From positions 1 through 27,762 of the forward strand of contig CAYYLF010000013.1 in NCBI GenBank assembly GCA_964472425.1: a stretch of 27,762 nucleotides of DNA, in the 5' to 3' direction. Below the pieces are notes generated by a model that was not told the origin of the DNA, did no database searches, and worked only from the letters and a program-made list of their open reading frames with translations. Source of the stretch: RUG11867 sp964472425. Its GTDB lineage: Bacteria > Bacillota_I > Bacilli_A > RF39 > UBA660. This document shows, piece after piece, positions 1 through 7,700 of this stretch. A program made the translations under genes and the position numbers. Within the stretch, counting starts at the first letter, position 1, and every line of letters starts with the position of its first letter.

Positions 1-57
1 CTTTGACAATTTTAAATTTTTTTGAAACAACTTACACATTTAACTTGACAAACCCCC

Positions 58-100
58 AATTCCAAATTTACTGCTTCCGCACTAAATTTGGAATTTTTTC
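58..100 (+). terminator. Rho-independent terminator of a plus-strand gene left of the window
   Basis: A perfect 13-bp stem (58-70 with 83-95, arm AATTCCAAATTTA) closes a 12-nt loop and runs into TTTTTT on the plus strand. There is no T-run on the other side, so it should end a transcript entering from the left edge, convergent with glyS. No gene can be recognised in bases 1-57. Confidence 0.7.
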
Positions 101-104
101 TTAG

Positions 105-133
105 AAAGAAAAACTCCAGACTAAAAGTCTAGA
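105..133 (-). terminator. Terminator of the rnjB-glyS operon
   Basis: On the minus strand an 8-bp stem (TCTAGACT / AGTCTGGA, one G-U pair, 3-nt loop) is followed by GTTTTTC. It lies 8 bases after the glyS stop codon. Confidence 0.75.
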
Positions 134-140
134 ATTATCT

Positions 141-1520
141 TTATAATTTTATCTTCTCATTTATATAACCCTTGAGTCTGGTGATGTGAATGGTAATTTG
201 CTCCATCGTATCTCTATCTCTCAAAGTGACCGTGTCGTTCGCCAAAGTCTCGTCATCTATAGTAATCGCAAAAGGCGTCCCGACCGCATCGCTTCTTCTG
301 TATCGTTTACCGATACTTCCGGTCTCGTCGTAGGTGACAGGGAACTCGCTGCACAAAATGCTGTAAATCTCTTTCGCCTTATCCGCATGAACTTTCTTGA
401 TTAGAGGTAAGATGGTAACTTTGTAAGGAGCCAAAGCTGGCAAAAGGTGCAATACCTCTCTCTCATCCCCGCCCTCGAGCATTTCTTTTTCGTACGCGTC
501 GCACAAGACGGCTAAAAATAATCTATCCAGTCCGACCGAAGGTTCGATTACGTAAGGAAGATACTTCTCGTTCGTTTCCGGGTCCAAGTAACGCATATCG
601 ACCTTCGAATGTTCCATGTGAACACCCAAATCGTAATCGGTTCTATCGGCTATACCCCAAAGCTCGCCCCAACCCATCGGATACTTGTATTCGATGTCGG
701 TCGTCGCCTTGCTGTAGAAAGACAACTCTTCTTGCTTGTGGTCTCTATAACGCAGATTCTCTTTCTTGATGCCCAAAGTTTTCAAAAAGTCCAAACACGT
801 ATTCTTGTAGAACCCGAACCACTCGAGGTCTGTCCCTGGCTTGCAGAAAAACTCCAATTCCATCTGTTCGAACTCGCGAACGCGGAAAATGAAATTGCCG
901 GGAGTTATCTCGTTTCTAAACGATTTACCTATCTGGCCTATTCCGAACGGAACCTTGAGTCTCATAGCCCTTTGTACGTTGTTGAAATTGACGAAAATAC
1001 CCTGAGCAGTCTCCCCGCGAAGATACACGGTACTTTTGGTATCCTCCGTGACTCCGATGTGAGTCTCGAATAGAAGATTGAACTTTCGAATAGGCGTAAA
1101 ATCAGTCGAACCACAACTAGGACAAGAAATGCCGTTTTCCCTGATGTAATTCTCCAACTCTTCATTAGACCATCCGTCTCCCGTCTCGGCTCCATTCGTA
1201 AAATCCTCGACGAGTTTGTCGGCTCTATGGCGACTTTTACACTTCTTGCAATCGACTAAAGGATCGGCAAAATTCGCCACATGACCGCTCGCAACCCAAA
1301 CGTTCGGATTCATGAGAATGGCCGAATCGAGGCCGACATTGTAAATGTTCTCCTGAATGAACTTTTGAGTCCAAGCTCTCTTTATATTCTCCTTGAGTTC
1401 CCTACCTAAAGGGCCGTAATCCCAAGAGTTCGATAAACCACCGTAAATCTCACTACCTTGAAATACGTATCCGTATTGTTTGCAATAAAGAACTATATCT
1501 TCCATCTTGACTTCTTTCAT
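141..1520 (-). CDS. glyS: Glycine--tRNA ligase, dimeric (alpha2) type
   Basis: Class II aminoacyl-tRNA synthetase that charges tRNA-Gly with glycine in the cytosol. The 459 residues match the single-chain archaeal/eukaryal-type GlyRS found in many Bacillota, not the split GlyQ/GlyS tetramer. Visible features are an N-terminal class II fold with two zinc-type cysteine pairs (C91/C94 and C123/C126), motif 2 FRNEITP at 201-207, motif 3 GLDR at 330-333, and an anticodon-binding domain from about 360 to the end. The start is fixed by AGGAGG four bases upstream. That site overlaps the TAG stop of rnjB, so the two genes are co-transcribed and probably translationally coupled. No T-box precedes it. 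Family and function are secure. Confidence 0.96.
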   Translation of the reverse strand: MKEVKMEDIVLYCKQYGYVFQGSEIYGGLSNSWDYGPLGRELKENIKRAWTQKFIQENIYNVGLDSAILMNPNVWVASGHVANFADPLVDCKKCKSRHRADKLVEDFTNGAETGDGWSNEELENYIRENGISCPSCGSTDFTPIRKFNLLFETHIGVTEDTKSTVYLRGETAQGIFVNFNNVQRAMRLKVPFGIGQIGKSFRNEITPGNFIFRVREFEQMELEFFCKPGTDLEWFGFYKNTCLDFLKTLGIKKENLRYRDHKQEELSFYSKATTDIEYKYPMGWGELWGIADRTDYDLGVHMEHSKVDMRYLDPETNEKYLPYVIEPSVGLDRLFLAVLCDAYEKEMLEGGDEREVLHLLPALAPYKVTILPLIKKVHADKAKEIYSILCSEFPVTYDETGSIGKRYRRSDAVGTPFAITIDDETLANDTVTLRDRDTMEQITIHITRLKGYINEKIKL

Positions 1521-1528
1521 GTATCCTC

Positions 1529-3163
1529 CTAAATTTCTTGAATGACCGCGATTATCATCGGCTTCGACTCGGTCTCACTGTAGAAATACTTTCCTAAGTG
1601 CTCCCTGATTTCGGTCTTTATGCTATTGTAATCGACATAATCTTTCGTCGTATTCTTCGTTATGATGTCCTCGCTCATTCTCTTTATCTCGGCAATCATC
1701 TCGGATGAATCTTTGACATAGATGAAACCTCGTGTCGTCACTTCTGGTCCGACCAAAATCTCTTTCGTCTTCTTAGATAAACTTGCACTCACCAAGACTA
1801 TGCCGTTCTCGCCCAAAACCTCGCGATCCTTTATGACGAGCTCTCCGACGTCTTCCCCTATCGAGCCATCTATCAATGTTTCACCAACTTTGATAACTTC
1901 GATTTTATCCTGCAAGACTCCGTTTTCGAAAGTGACCATCTCGCCATTTTGCTTCAAGATGATGTTCTCGTTCGGCACGCCTAAAGACGACGCCAAATTC
2001 GCATTTCCGACCATATAACGGTACTCACCCTCGACCGGCATGACGTATTTCGGCTTCAAGAGATCTATCATCATCATCAAATCTTCTGTACTCGCATGAT
2101 GCAAAATACTTCTATCCTTAGGAATGGCATAAGACTCGACGTCCATTAAAGCCACGTCGTTTTGCAAATCGACCAACTTTTGTTCGTTATAATCGTATGA
2201 TGGTTCGGCAAATAATATGGTATCGTTCTCCTTTAAAGTTACGAATTTATCGTATCCGTCGACGATTTTTCTCACATTGTGATACTGATTTCTCTTCGTG
2301 TCGGACACGATTATGACACTTTTCTCGTCGGCAATATTATCCAAAGTTCCTATGGTGCCTTCGGGAACGGTCAAATAACCATTCTGGATTGCCATATTGA
2401 TTATACTTTGCAACTTGTGCCCCATAATGACCGCTTTTCTATGCGTATTCAAAAGAGAATTGAAAACCTCTTGTATAGTATAGAGATGGTCTTCGAAAAG
2501 AGAAATGATGATTCTCCCTGGAGCCTTGTTGACAATGTCCTTATAAAACTTCTCGAACTTGTGGTTGGGACTAGTGTGTCCGACTCTCTCCGAAAAAGAT
2601 GACTCGGACAAAAGACAAAGCACCCCAAGTTTTCCGACGTACGCGATTTTACCCAAATCCATACTGTAACTTCCCGTCATCGATGGGTCGATTAAGAAAT
2701 CACCCGTATATACGACCGCGCCATCTTTCGTGTTGACCACATACATGACCGAATCCGGTACCGAATGGTTGATGTTGATAGGAAATACGCTCACTGCGCC
2801 AAAATTTATCTTGTGGTGGGCCGTAATCTCTACGACCTTTTTCGCATCGAAACCGTTCAACTTCAAATACTCGATAGTATACTTGGTCGCAAAGATTTTC
2901 ACGTTCGGAAGCACCTTCACCAAATCGAAAATTCCATCGACGTTCTCGGGATGAGCGTGCGTCAAAAACACTCCTCGAATCCTTTTCTTATTCTTTACTA
3001 AATAATCGTAATCGGGGATTATGTAATCTATTCCGTACATCTCCTCGCTTGCGAACTTGATGCCGACGTCGAAGATAAAAATCGAACCGTCGACCTCGAT
3101 ACAATATGTATTCTTTCCATTTTCGTTTAGGCCACCTAATGCCATTATCTTAATTTTACTCAT
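1529..3163 (-). CDS. rnjB: Ribonuclease J2-like protein (non-canonical active site)
   Basis: Metallo-beta-lactamase/beta-CASP protein of the RNase J family, which processes and degrades mRNA and rRNA from 5' ends, usually as a J1/J2 complex. The 544 residues show GGLNENGKNT at 10-19, NHSVPDS at 132-138, GDF at 154-156 and a full C-terminal domain. The metal motif that is HGHEDH in RNase J1 reads HAHPEN (69-74). The late HGEYR motif reads EGEYR (E378), while H356 is kept. From memory, Bacillus subtilis J2 has a similar HGHDEN, so I assign the J2 branch and infer weak or absent catalysis. The chosen ATG gives a roughly 50-nt leader after the promoter at 3222-3250. An in-frame start 15 codons upstream would sit almost on the transcription start. 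No J1 gene is in the window. Confidence 0.88.
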   Translation of the reverse strand: MSKIKIMALGGLNENGKNTYCIEVDGSIFIFDVGIKFASEEMYGIDYIIPDYDYLVKNKKRIRGVFLTHAHPENVDGIFDLVKVLPNVKIFATKYTIEYLKLNGFDAKKVVEITAHHKINFGAVSVFPININHSVPDSVMYVVNTKDGAVVYTGDFLIDPSMTGSYSMDLGKIAYVGKLGVLCLLSESSFSERVGHTSPNHKFEKFYKDIVNKAPGRIIISLFEDHLYTIQEVFNSLLNTHRKAVIMGHKLQSIINMAIQNGYLTVPEGTIGTLDNIADEKSVIIVSDTKRNQYHNVRKIVDGYDKFVTLKENDTILFAEPSYDYNEQKLVDLQNDVALMDVESYAIPKDRSILHHASTEDLMMMIDLLKPKYVMPVEGEYRYMVGNANLASSLGVPNENIILKQNGEMVTFENGVLQDKIEVIKVGETLIDGSIGEDVGELVIKDREVLGENGIVLVSASLSKKTKEILVGPEVTTRGFIYVKDSSEMIAEIKRMSEDIITKNTTKDYVDYNSIKTEIREHLGKYFYSETESKPMIIAVIQEI

Positions 3164-3221
3164 ATAAAAATCATTCCTTTCTAAAAAATATAAATTATAA
3201 TAAGTCAAAACAGATAACTAA

Positions 3222-3250
3222 ATTATATCACAGAAAAGGAACAATGTCTA
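3222..3250 (-). promoter_or_regulatory. SigA-type promoter of rnjB-glyS
   Basis: The -35 TAGACA (3245-3250) and -10 TATAAT (3222-3227) are separated by 17 bp, with TGA before the -10. This position decides the rnjB start at 3163. Confidence 0.7.
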
Positions 3251-3317
3251 ATTTTATGTGGCCTCAAACGAAAAAGAGCCAATCACATTGTTACGTAATT
3301 AGCACGTTGCACTCGAT

Positions 3318-3623
3318 TTAAACGAATAACTCACTGTGACTACCAGTCGATAAAAGCACTAATACGAGATTTTCATCCTCGTACTTGTATATTAATAACC
3401 AATCTAGCGTTATTTGACATTCGCGACAATTCTTATAAGTCTTATCGTCGATTAACTGGTGATCTCTGTATTTTACATCCATAGTTTCTTTATTTGCTAA
3501 CATAGTAATGACGTCAAATAACTTATTTAAATCTTTATTTTGTTTTGCCATCTTTTTAACTTGTTTTTTGAACTTACTAGAAAAATCGATAGTATACTTC
3601 GTATTCAAGTCGAAATTAATCAT
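3318..3623 (-). CDS. yafQ: YafQ-family mRNA interferase toxin (RelE/ParE superfamily)
   Basis: Predicted ribosome-dependent endoribonuclease toxin, 101 residues, the usual size. The YafQ pattern is clear: YRDHQL (52-57), CREC (66-69), DWLLIYKY (74-81) and GSHSELF (94-100). By comparison with E. coli YafQ from memory, H55, D74-W75, H96 and F100 match catalytic or substrate-contact positions. The equivalent of the second histidine (H63) is Q70, which may lower activity or change specificity. The gene overlaps its antitoxin by 8 nt (ATG inside the dinJ end), the usual antitoxin-first order, and has only a weak ribosome site, so translation is probably coupled. Confidence 0.88.
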   Translation of the reverse strand: MINFDLNTKYTIDFSSKFKKQVKKMAKQNKDLNKLFDVITMLANKETMDVKYRDHQLIDDKTYKNCRECQITLDWLLIYKYEDENLVLVLLSTGSHSELFV

Positions 3624-3909
3624 CTTCTAATATCGCATTCATCATTTCGTTCACATTTTTATAGCCTGTTCTTTTTCCTTCTCTAATCTCACGAACAATC
3701 TGTTCTCCTTCTTCCAACGCCTCTAATAATTCCACATTAGGTTTAGGATTTCTAATTTCAAAAGGAATACCGTTGTTCTTGATAAGTTGCTTTAGTGCCA
3801 TGTTGAAATACGTACTCATATTCAATCCTAAATCTTTTAAGATATTTGCAGCTTCTTCTTTATCCCTGCTGTCAACTTGAACATTGACAGCGCTCGTTAA
3901 ACTTGCCAT
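3616..3909 (-). CDS. dinJ: DinJ/RelB-family antitoxin
   Basis: Antitoxin partner of the downstream YafQ toxin, 97 residues. The N-terminal 50 residues have the ribbon-helix-helix pattern of the DinJ/RelB family (NVQVDSRDKEEAANILKDLG, then GLNMSTYFNMALKQLI), expected to dimerise and bind DNA. The acidic C-terminal half would wrap the toxin. It is the first gene of the pair, expressed from a promoter whose -10 overlaps a 12-bp palindrome, consistent with the autorepression known for the family. Ribosome site is weak (GAAAGCGAG). An ATG 4 bases upstream is out of frame. Confidence 0.88.
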   Translation of the reverse strand: MASLTSAVNVQVDSRDKEEAANILKDLGLNMSTYFNMALKQLIKNNGIPFEIRNPKPNVELLEALEEGEQIVREIREGKRTGYKNVNEMMNAILEDD

Positions 3910-3928
3910 GCATAATTATCTCGCTTTC

Positions 3929-3965
3929 TAATTATAATTATATCATTTATTTGTAGTGCTTCCAA
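3929..3965 (-). promoter_or_regulatory. Promoter and possible operator of dinJ-yafQ
   Basis: -35 TTGGAA (3960-3965) and -10 TATAAT (3937-3942) with 17-bp spacing. The perfect palindrome TAATTATAATTA (3929-3940) overlaps the -10 and could be the antitoxin site, though in AT-rich DNA such palindromes also arise by chance. Confidence 0.6.
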
Positions 3966-4056
3966 CAAAATAACATTAAAAATACTACAAAATTACAACG
4001 GATATATATATTATATGTATATTATTATAAAACTATTCAAATAGGCTAAAAAATAT

Positions 4057-4090
4057 AAGAGAGAGAATTCCTAGCGTCCTCTCTCTTTTT
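4057..4090. terminator. Bidirectional terminator at the end of the 261-aa gene
   Basis: Arms AGAGAGAG (4058-4065) and CTCTCTCT (4079-4086) enclose the TAG stop codon of the minus-strand gene in the loop. T-runs follow on both strands, clean on the plus strand and broken (TTATATTTTTT) on the minus strand. Confidence 0.6.
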
Positions 4091-4856
4091 CGTCGATTAA
4101 TTTCGAAATATGAACGACTTCCAAATCTTTATATTCTAGTTCGTTCAAAATCGTCTTTACATTTTCGAGCTTTGCTGTGGAAGTTAAAAGGATGATGCTT
4201 CCCGGCTCGAGTTGTTTTTTGATTTCGATTAAATTCGTGCTCGTAAGTTTGAGTTGAGCGTCTATGAGATAGTAATTGTTCTTTCTACACAATTCCTCGT
4301 CACTTACATCTCGAAGACATAGCTTGGCTTCGTCTTTGAGTTTGGCATTGAGGGCATTGAACTTATCCCGAGACGTCGCCCCGTTTATCAGTTCTACATT
4401 TTCTTGGGGTTCCGTTACCTCGGATACGACCACGTCGAAAGGTACCTTTGACGCCGAAAGAAACTTAGCCGCCTCTTCATTATTTAAAACGAGGAGGCTA
4501 ACTTGTCTTTCGTTGGCATTTCCTGCCAAAATGAACTTATCTTTATTATCTTCTAAGGAGGTCTTAGGTTTGATGTAGTCGTACACGAGATAATTCTCGT
4601 TGAAGGAACCGAAATCGTGCATCGAGAGATAGCTCTCCTGGGAGTTTACTACCCGTCCGAATTTCCCGGGAACGATGGTGTTGTCCTCCAAATTTATAAC
4701 CGCGTCTATCGGTTCGACTTCGTACACGTCGCTCACAGCCATAATCTCTTGCATGAGGTCGCTCTTCGATGCGACGAGCAAACTTACCCTATCGGTAAAA
4801 TAGAAACTGAACGCGACTATCGCAAATCCGCCTATCCACTCAAAAATTCTTCGCAT
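4071..4856 (-). CDS. Membrane-anchored protein, polysaccharide-deacetylase-like but without catalytic motif
   Basis: Unknown function, 261 residues. One N-terminal membrane segment (about 5-28) is followed by an extracytoplasmic domain. The stretch around residues 60-112 (IVPGKFGRVVN, FNENYLVYDYIKP, SLEDNKDKFIL) and the later LCRKNNYYLIDAQ and EPGSIILLT segments resemble, from memory, the non-catalytic and fold-forming parts of membrane polysaccharide deacetylases in related gut Bacillota. The metal and base residues of that family (Asp-Asp, HxxxH) are absent, so if the relation is right this is a pseudoenzyme. The start has AGGTG seven bases upstream. It follows ssb by 39 nt with no strong terminator between, so it probably shares that transcript. 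Confidence 0.5.
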   Translation of the reverse strand: MRRIFEWIGGFAIVAFSFYFTDRVSLLVASKSDLMQEIMAVSDVYEVEPIDAVINLEDNTIVPGKFGRVVNSQESYLSMHDFGSFNENYLVYDYIKPKTSLEDNKDKFILAGNANERQVSLLVLNNEEAAKFLSASKVPFDVVVSEVTEPQENVELINGATSRDKFNALNAKLKDEAKLCLRDVSDEELCRKNNYYLIDAQLKLTSTNLIEIKKQLEPGSIILLTSTAKLENVKTILNELEYKDLEVVHISKLIDEKERGR

Positions 4857-4895
4857 AAATAATCACCTATATAAACTTATGAATGAACCGCTTTT

Positions 4896-5291
4896 TTATG
4901 CGGCATTTACACATTCATCGTTGGCGATGAAATCATCCTCGTCGGGAGAATCTTCATCGAAGGTTTCTTCGCGACTTTTCTGAGAAGTCATGAAAGAAAC
5001 TTGGTCGGCAACTATCTCGTAGGTATAGACCTTATTGTCGTCTTTGTCGATATAATTGTTGTTTTGGATGCGGCCCTTGACGGACACCATGTCGCCCTTT
5101 CGGCAAAACTCGCACACCTTTTCGGCTATGACGTTCCAAACTGTACAGTTTATGAAGTCCGTCTCATAGATGCCATCAGAATTCTTGTATTGTCTTTTTA
5201 CGGCGAGCGTAATGTAACATCTTCCCCGGCCATCTTGATGACGTAAGACGGGATCTTTCGTGAGTCTACCGACCAAAATCAAATTGTTCAT
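4896..5291 (-). CDS. ssb: Single-stranded DNA-binding protein
   Basis: OB-fold protein that coats single-stranded DNA in replication, repair and recombination. The 131 residues begin MNNLILVGRLTKDP, the standard SSB start. The domain extends to about residue 103 (FINCTVWN and GRIQNNNYIDKDDNKVYTYE are typical), followed by a short acidic tail (EETFDEDSPDEDDF). The tail does not end in the usual DDDIPF-type peptide but in ECVNAA, so the conserved partner-docking tip is missing. This suggests an accessory or divergent SSB rather than the main replication copy. Start chosen from AAAGGAGG nine bases upstream; an in-frame GTG nine codons earlier lies at the -10 box. Confidence 0.92.
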   Translation of the reverse strand: MNNLILVGRLTKDPVLRHQDGRGRCYITLAVKRQYKNSDGIYETDFINCTVWNVIAEKVCEFCRKGDMVSVKGRIQNNNYIDKDDNKVYTYEIVADQVSFMTSQKSREETFDEDSPDEDDFIANDECVNAA

Positions 5292-5316
5292 GGGACTTTT
5301 CCTCCTTTCCGCCCAC

Positions 5317-5346
5317 ACTATATCAAAAAGGCTCTAAACAGGTCAA
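5317..5346 (-). promoter_or_regulatory. SigA-type promoter of ssb
   Basis: -35 TTGACC (5341-5346), 18-bp spacer, -10 TATAGT (5317-5322) preceded by TGA. The -35 directly abuts the TGCAAAAA-type palindrome at 5347-5371. Confidence 0.7.
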
Positions 5347-5460
5347 AGTGCAAAAAATCGATTTTTGCACTACAAAAAACGCAAATCTCGCTGAGATTTG
5401 CTATTTTTGCAACAATTTTTGTCGAAAATGACATTTTTGCTATGCAAAAAAACGATTTTC
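5347..5460. repeat. Intergenic palindrome cluster (TGCAAAAA/TTTTTGCA element), copy 1
   Basis: Contains a perfect inverted repeat with arms AGTGCAAAAA and TTTTTGCACT around ATCGA (5347-5371), the spmB terminator (5374-5401), a second palindrome TTTTTGC-TAT-GCAAAAA (5434-5450) and the 17-mer TGCAAAAAAACGATTTT (5443-5459). The same 17-mer occurs inverted at 14053-14069, and the TTTTTGC-AAT-GCAAAAA version occurs at 13979-13995. Confidence 0.65.
5374..5401 (-). terminator. Terminator of the dacB-spmA-spmB operon
   Basis: On the minus strand a perfect 9-bp stem (GCAAATCTC with GAGATTTGC, 3-nt loop) is followed by GTTTTTTG. It lies about 60 bases after the spmB stop. Confidence 0.75.
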
Positions 5461-5463
5461 GTA

Positions 5464-5985
5464 TCAAATGCCAAAAAAACTGTAAACGATTATCGCACTG
5501 GCAATTATACCGACCAAATCGGCTGAAAGCCCTGCTTTTAAGGCATATCTTATCTTTTTAACTCCTATACTCCCGAAATAGAGTGTTATCACATAAAACG
5601 TCGTATCCGTGCTTCCTTGCAATACGGACGCGAGCCTTCCTATGAAAGAATCGGTCCCGAAGTTCGTAAAAATGTCCGTCATGATGACTTGACTTGCCGC
5701 CCCGCTTATCGGTCTTAGAAGAGCCATCGGAAAAATAGAAGTCGGTATCATAGGACCCAAAATGCCAGAAATGCGTCCGAACAGCACGTCCAAAAATCCG
5801 CTGTGCAAAAAGATGTTGACCGCGAACACCATCGCGACCGTAAACGGGAAGATGCTTATCGCACTTTGGATGCCGTCCCCCGCTCCCTTGACGAACGACG
5901 AATAGATGTCCACCTTCTTCACTAAACCGTATATTATTATTCCCGCAATCATCACAGGTATCAATATCAAAGAGACCGTCGTCAC
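5464..5985 (-). CDS. spmB: Spore maturation protein B
   Basis: Integral membrane protein of the nucleoside-recognition (Gate) family. SpmA and SpmB are needed for full dehydration and heat resistance of the spore core. The 173 residues carry several membrane segments and the typical stretches VKGAGDGIQSAISIFPF, LRPISGAASQVIM and GSTDTTFYVITLYFGSIGVKK. I start it at the GTG overlapping the TGA of spmA (GTGA), because AGGAGG lies eight bases upstream inside the end of spmA. The longer in-frame version would add 18 residues read from spmA sequence. It is the last gene of dacB-spmA-spmB, the same order as in Bacillus subtilis. Confidence 0.93.
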   Translation of the reverse strand: MTTVSLILIPVMIAGIIIYGLVKKVDIYSSFVKGAGDGIQSAISIFPFTVAMVFAVNIFLHSGFLDVLFGRISGILGPMIPTSIFPMALLRPISGAASQVIMTDIFTNFGTDSFIGRLASVLQGSTDTTFYVITLYFGSIGVKKIRYALKAGLSADLVGIIASAIIVYSFFGI

Positions 5986-6560
5986 TTTTGCTTCCTCCTT
6001 ATCAAATAATCGACCGTTAGCCCGGCGACCGTCGAACATAATGTCGCGGCCAACGCCGGACCGATAATTTCGGACGGATTCGCACTGCCGTACATCGCCC
6101 TAAGCGAGATGATAGAAGTCGGTATGAGAGTTACTCCCGATGTATTCAAAACCAAAAATGTAATCATCGCCGGAGTAGCCGTGTCCTTCTTCGGATTCAG
6201 CTCCTGCAACTTCTCCATCGCCTTCAAGCCGAAAGGTGTCGCGGCCCCCCCGAGACCGACCATATTCACTATTATGTTTGATGCAATCAACCCCAACGAC
6301 TCGTGTCCTTCCGGAATACTCGGAAACAGCCTCTTCAATACGAAAGAAAATTTGTAGGCGATTTTCGACAACAAGCCACTGTCGCTGGCAATCTGCATGA
6401 GCCCCATCCAAAGCACTATCACGGGCAACATGGTGAGAAACATCTCCAAAGCTTGAGCCGAGCTCGCCAAGACCTCGTCGTTCACCAAAGAAATGTTTCC
6501 ACTTATGAAACTGTACGCAATTCCGATTAAGAGAAGTCCGCCCCATACCAAACTTACCAT
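5982..6560 (-). CDS. spmA: Spore maturation protein A
   Basis: Partner of SpmB in spore maturation, a polytopic Gate-domain membrane protein of 192 residues. It has an N-terminal membrane segment, the conserved ASNIIVNMVGLGGAATPFGL stretch, NTSGVTLIPTSIISLRA, and a basic C-terminus (RRKQK). Start chosen at the ATG overlapping the dacB end (ATGG over the TGG-TAA), with AAGGAG eight bases upstream. This gives the usual short N-terminus (MVSLVWGGLLLIGIAYSF). Overlaps with both neighbours show a tightly coupled operon. Confidence 0.94.
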   Translation of the reverse strand: MVSLVWGGLLLIGIAYSFISGNISLVNDEVLASSAQALEMFLTMLPVIVLWMGLMQIASDSGLLSKIAYKFSFVLKRLFPSIPEGHESLGLIASNIIVNMVGLGGAATPFGLKAMEKLQELNPKKDTATPAMITFLVLNTSGVTLIPTSIISLRAMYGSANPSEIIGPALAATLCSTVAGLTVDYLIRRKQK

Positions 6561-7612
6561 CCCAAAAACTCCTTCAATTTTTCCCACCAAGATTTCGGTT
6601 TCTCGATTTTCTTTGCATATATGTTCGTCTTCACGTAAACCTCGTCATCCAAACTTATCGTCATATTTCCGATTACAGTATCTCCGTCTCCAACTTCTAC
6701 GCCTTCGTAAAGTTCGACTTCCCTTTTGACGCGTTTCTTCTCTTCTTTGGTCAAAAGCATTTTGAACGAAGAGGCCGTATAAACCTTATATCCACTCTTG
6801 TAATCGACCATCGGATTGTCCTTGTCCAAAAGAGTATAACTATCGTACATCGCAAAATACTTTTCGTACAACTTTTCGTGTGTATCGAACCTATCCGGGT
6901 CTACGAAAGTCGCGATAACGAGATTCTTTCCATCCTTCGTCGCACTCGAAACGAACGTATGCCTGGCTCTCGTCGTATACCCTATCTTCCCTCCGGTCGC
7001 GTACTTGTAATCTGTTATCAATCTGTTTTTGTTGTACCACTCGTACTCGCCAAAATTCGTTTTCACCTCGTATTTTTTGGTGCTCGTAATCTTTCTAAAC
7101 TCCTCGTTCTCCATCGCTTCTCTCATCAAAAGACACATGTCGTTCGTCGTACTCTCGTTTTCGGTCTCGTCGTCGAGCCCGTGTGGATTCGAAAAACTAG
7201 AATCGTGCATTCCTATCATCAAAGCCATCTCGTTCATGAGACGCACGAAGCCCTCGACACTTCCCGCCGTATTGACCGCGATGGTTAGTCCAGCATCGTT
7301 TCCACTTCGAAGCATGAGTCCATAAAGCAAGCCGCGCATTGTCATCTTCTCTTGTGGCTTCAGATAAATGGAACTGCCGTACGCATCCAAAACTTCGTCC
7401 CCGGCCGTGACTACTTCATCCAAATCGGCATAATTGAGTGCCACCAAAGTCGTCATAATTTTCGTCGTCGATGCGATTAAATATTTCTTATCCCCGTTCT
7501 TTGAATACAATACTCGCCCACTGTCCGCGTCCATGACCGTGACCGCATCGTAGGCCTGCACTCTTCCGACGAATAAAAACATAACTGCTAAAAAAACTAT
7601 AATTCTCTTCAT
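6554..7612 (-). CDS. dacB: D-alanyl-D-alanine carboxypeptidase (DacB/DacF type, PBP5-like)
   Basis: Secreted penicillin-binding carboxypeptidase that trims the terminal D-Ala of peptidoglycan stem peptides. In this cluster it probably tunes spore-cortex cross-linking. The 352 residues show a signal peptide (1-21, MKRIIVFLAVMFLFVGRVQA), SxxK as S48-T-T-K51, SGN at 103-105, and a third motif reading KIG (209-211) rather than KTG. The C-terminus (SWWEKLKEFLGW) looks like the amphipathic membrane anchor of the family. The ATG lacks a clear ribosome site. An upstream CATATACT (7627-7634) resembles a SigE/SigK -10 but has no convincing -35. The neighbours spmA and spmB support the spore role. Confidence 0.9.
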   Translation of the reverse strand: MKRIIVFLAVMFLFVGRVQAYDAVTVMDADSGRVLYSKNGDKKYLIASTTKIMTTLVALNYADLDEVVTAGDEVLDAYGSSIYLKPQEKMTMRGLLYGLMLRSGNDAGLTIAVNTAGSVEGFVRLMNEMALMIGMHDSSFSNPHGLDDETENESTTNDMCLLMREAMENEEFRKITSTKKYEVKTNFGEYEWYNKNRLITDYKYATGGKIGYTTRARHTFVSSATKDGKNLVIATFVDPDRFDTHEKLYEKYFAMYDSYTLLDKDNPMVDYKSGYKVYTASSFKMLLTKEEKKRVKREVELYEGVEVGDGDTVIGNMTISLDDEVYVKTNIYAKKIEKPKSWWEKLKEFLGW

Positions 7613-7647
7613 ACATTTCACATCTAAGTATATGTTTACGACCACAG

Positions 7648-7668
7648 AAAAAGAGCCAAATTCGGCTC
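7648..7668 (-). terminator. Terminator of hicA-hicB
   Basis: Minus-strand stem GAGCC / GGCTC with 6-nt loop followed by TTTTTC, 32 bases after the hicB stop and just before dacB. Confidence 0.7.
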
Positions 7669-7700
7669 CTTATGACGAAAATAAACTTTAACCTGACGAA

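Noticed and set aside
1..140. T-box or other riboswitch near glyS
   Set aside because: This is the 3' side of glyS; the sequence holds two ordinary terminators. Upstream of glyS is rnjB with no leader.
3164..3208. Longer N-terminus for the RNase J2-like protein
   Set aside because: Its start would be within a few bases of the predicted transcription start; the internal ATG fits the family N-terminus.
3262..3290. Possible terminator of yafQ (GGCTCTTTTTC and GAGGCC)
   Set aside because: The arms pair only with a bulge and the T-run lies in the loop, not after the stem.
5986..6039. Longer SpmB beginning inside spmA
   Set aside because: The GTG at 5985 has AGGAGG eight bases upstream and the usual stop-start overlap; the extra 18 residues are spmA sequence in another frame.
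6100..6546. Long frame overlapping spmA
   Set aside because: It is an alternate frame of spmA, with no ribosome site and no family likeness.
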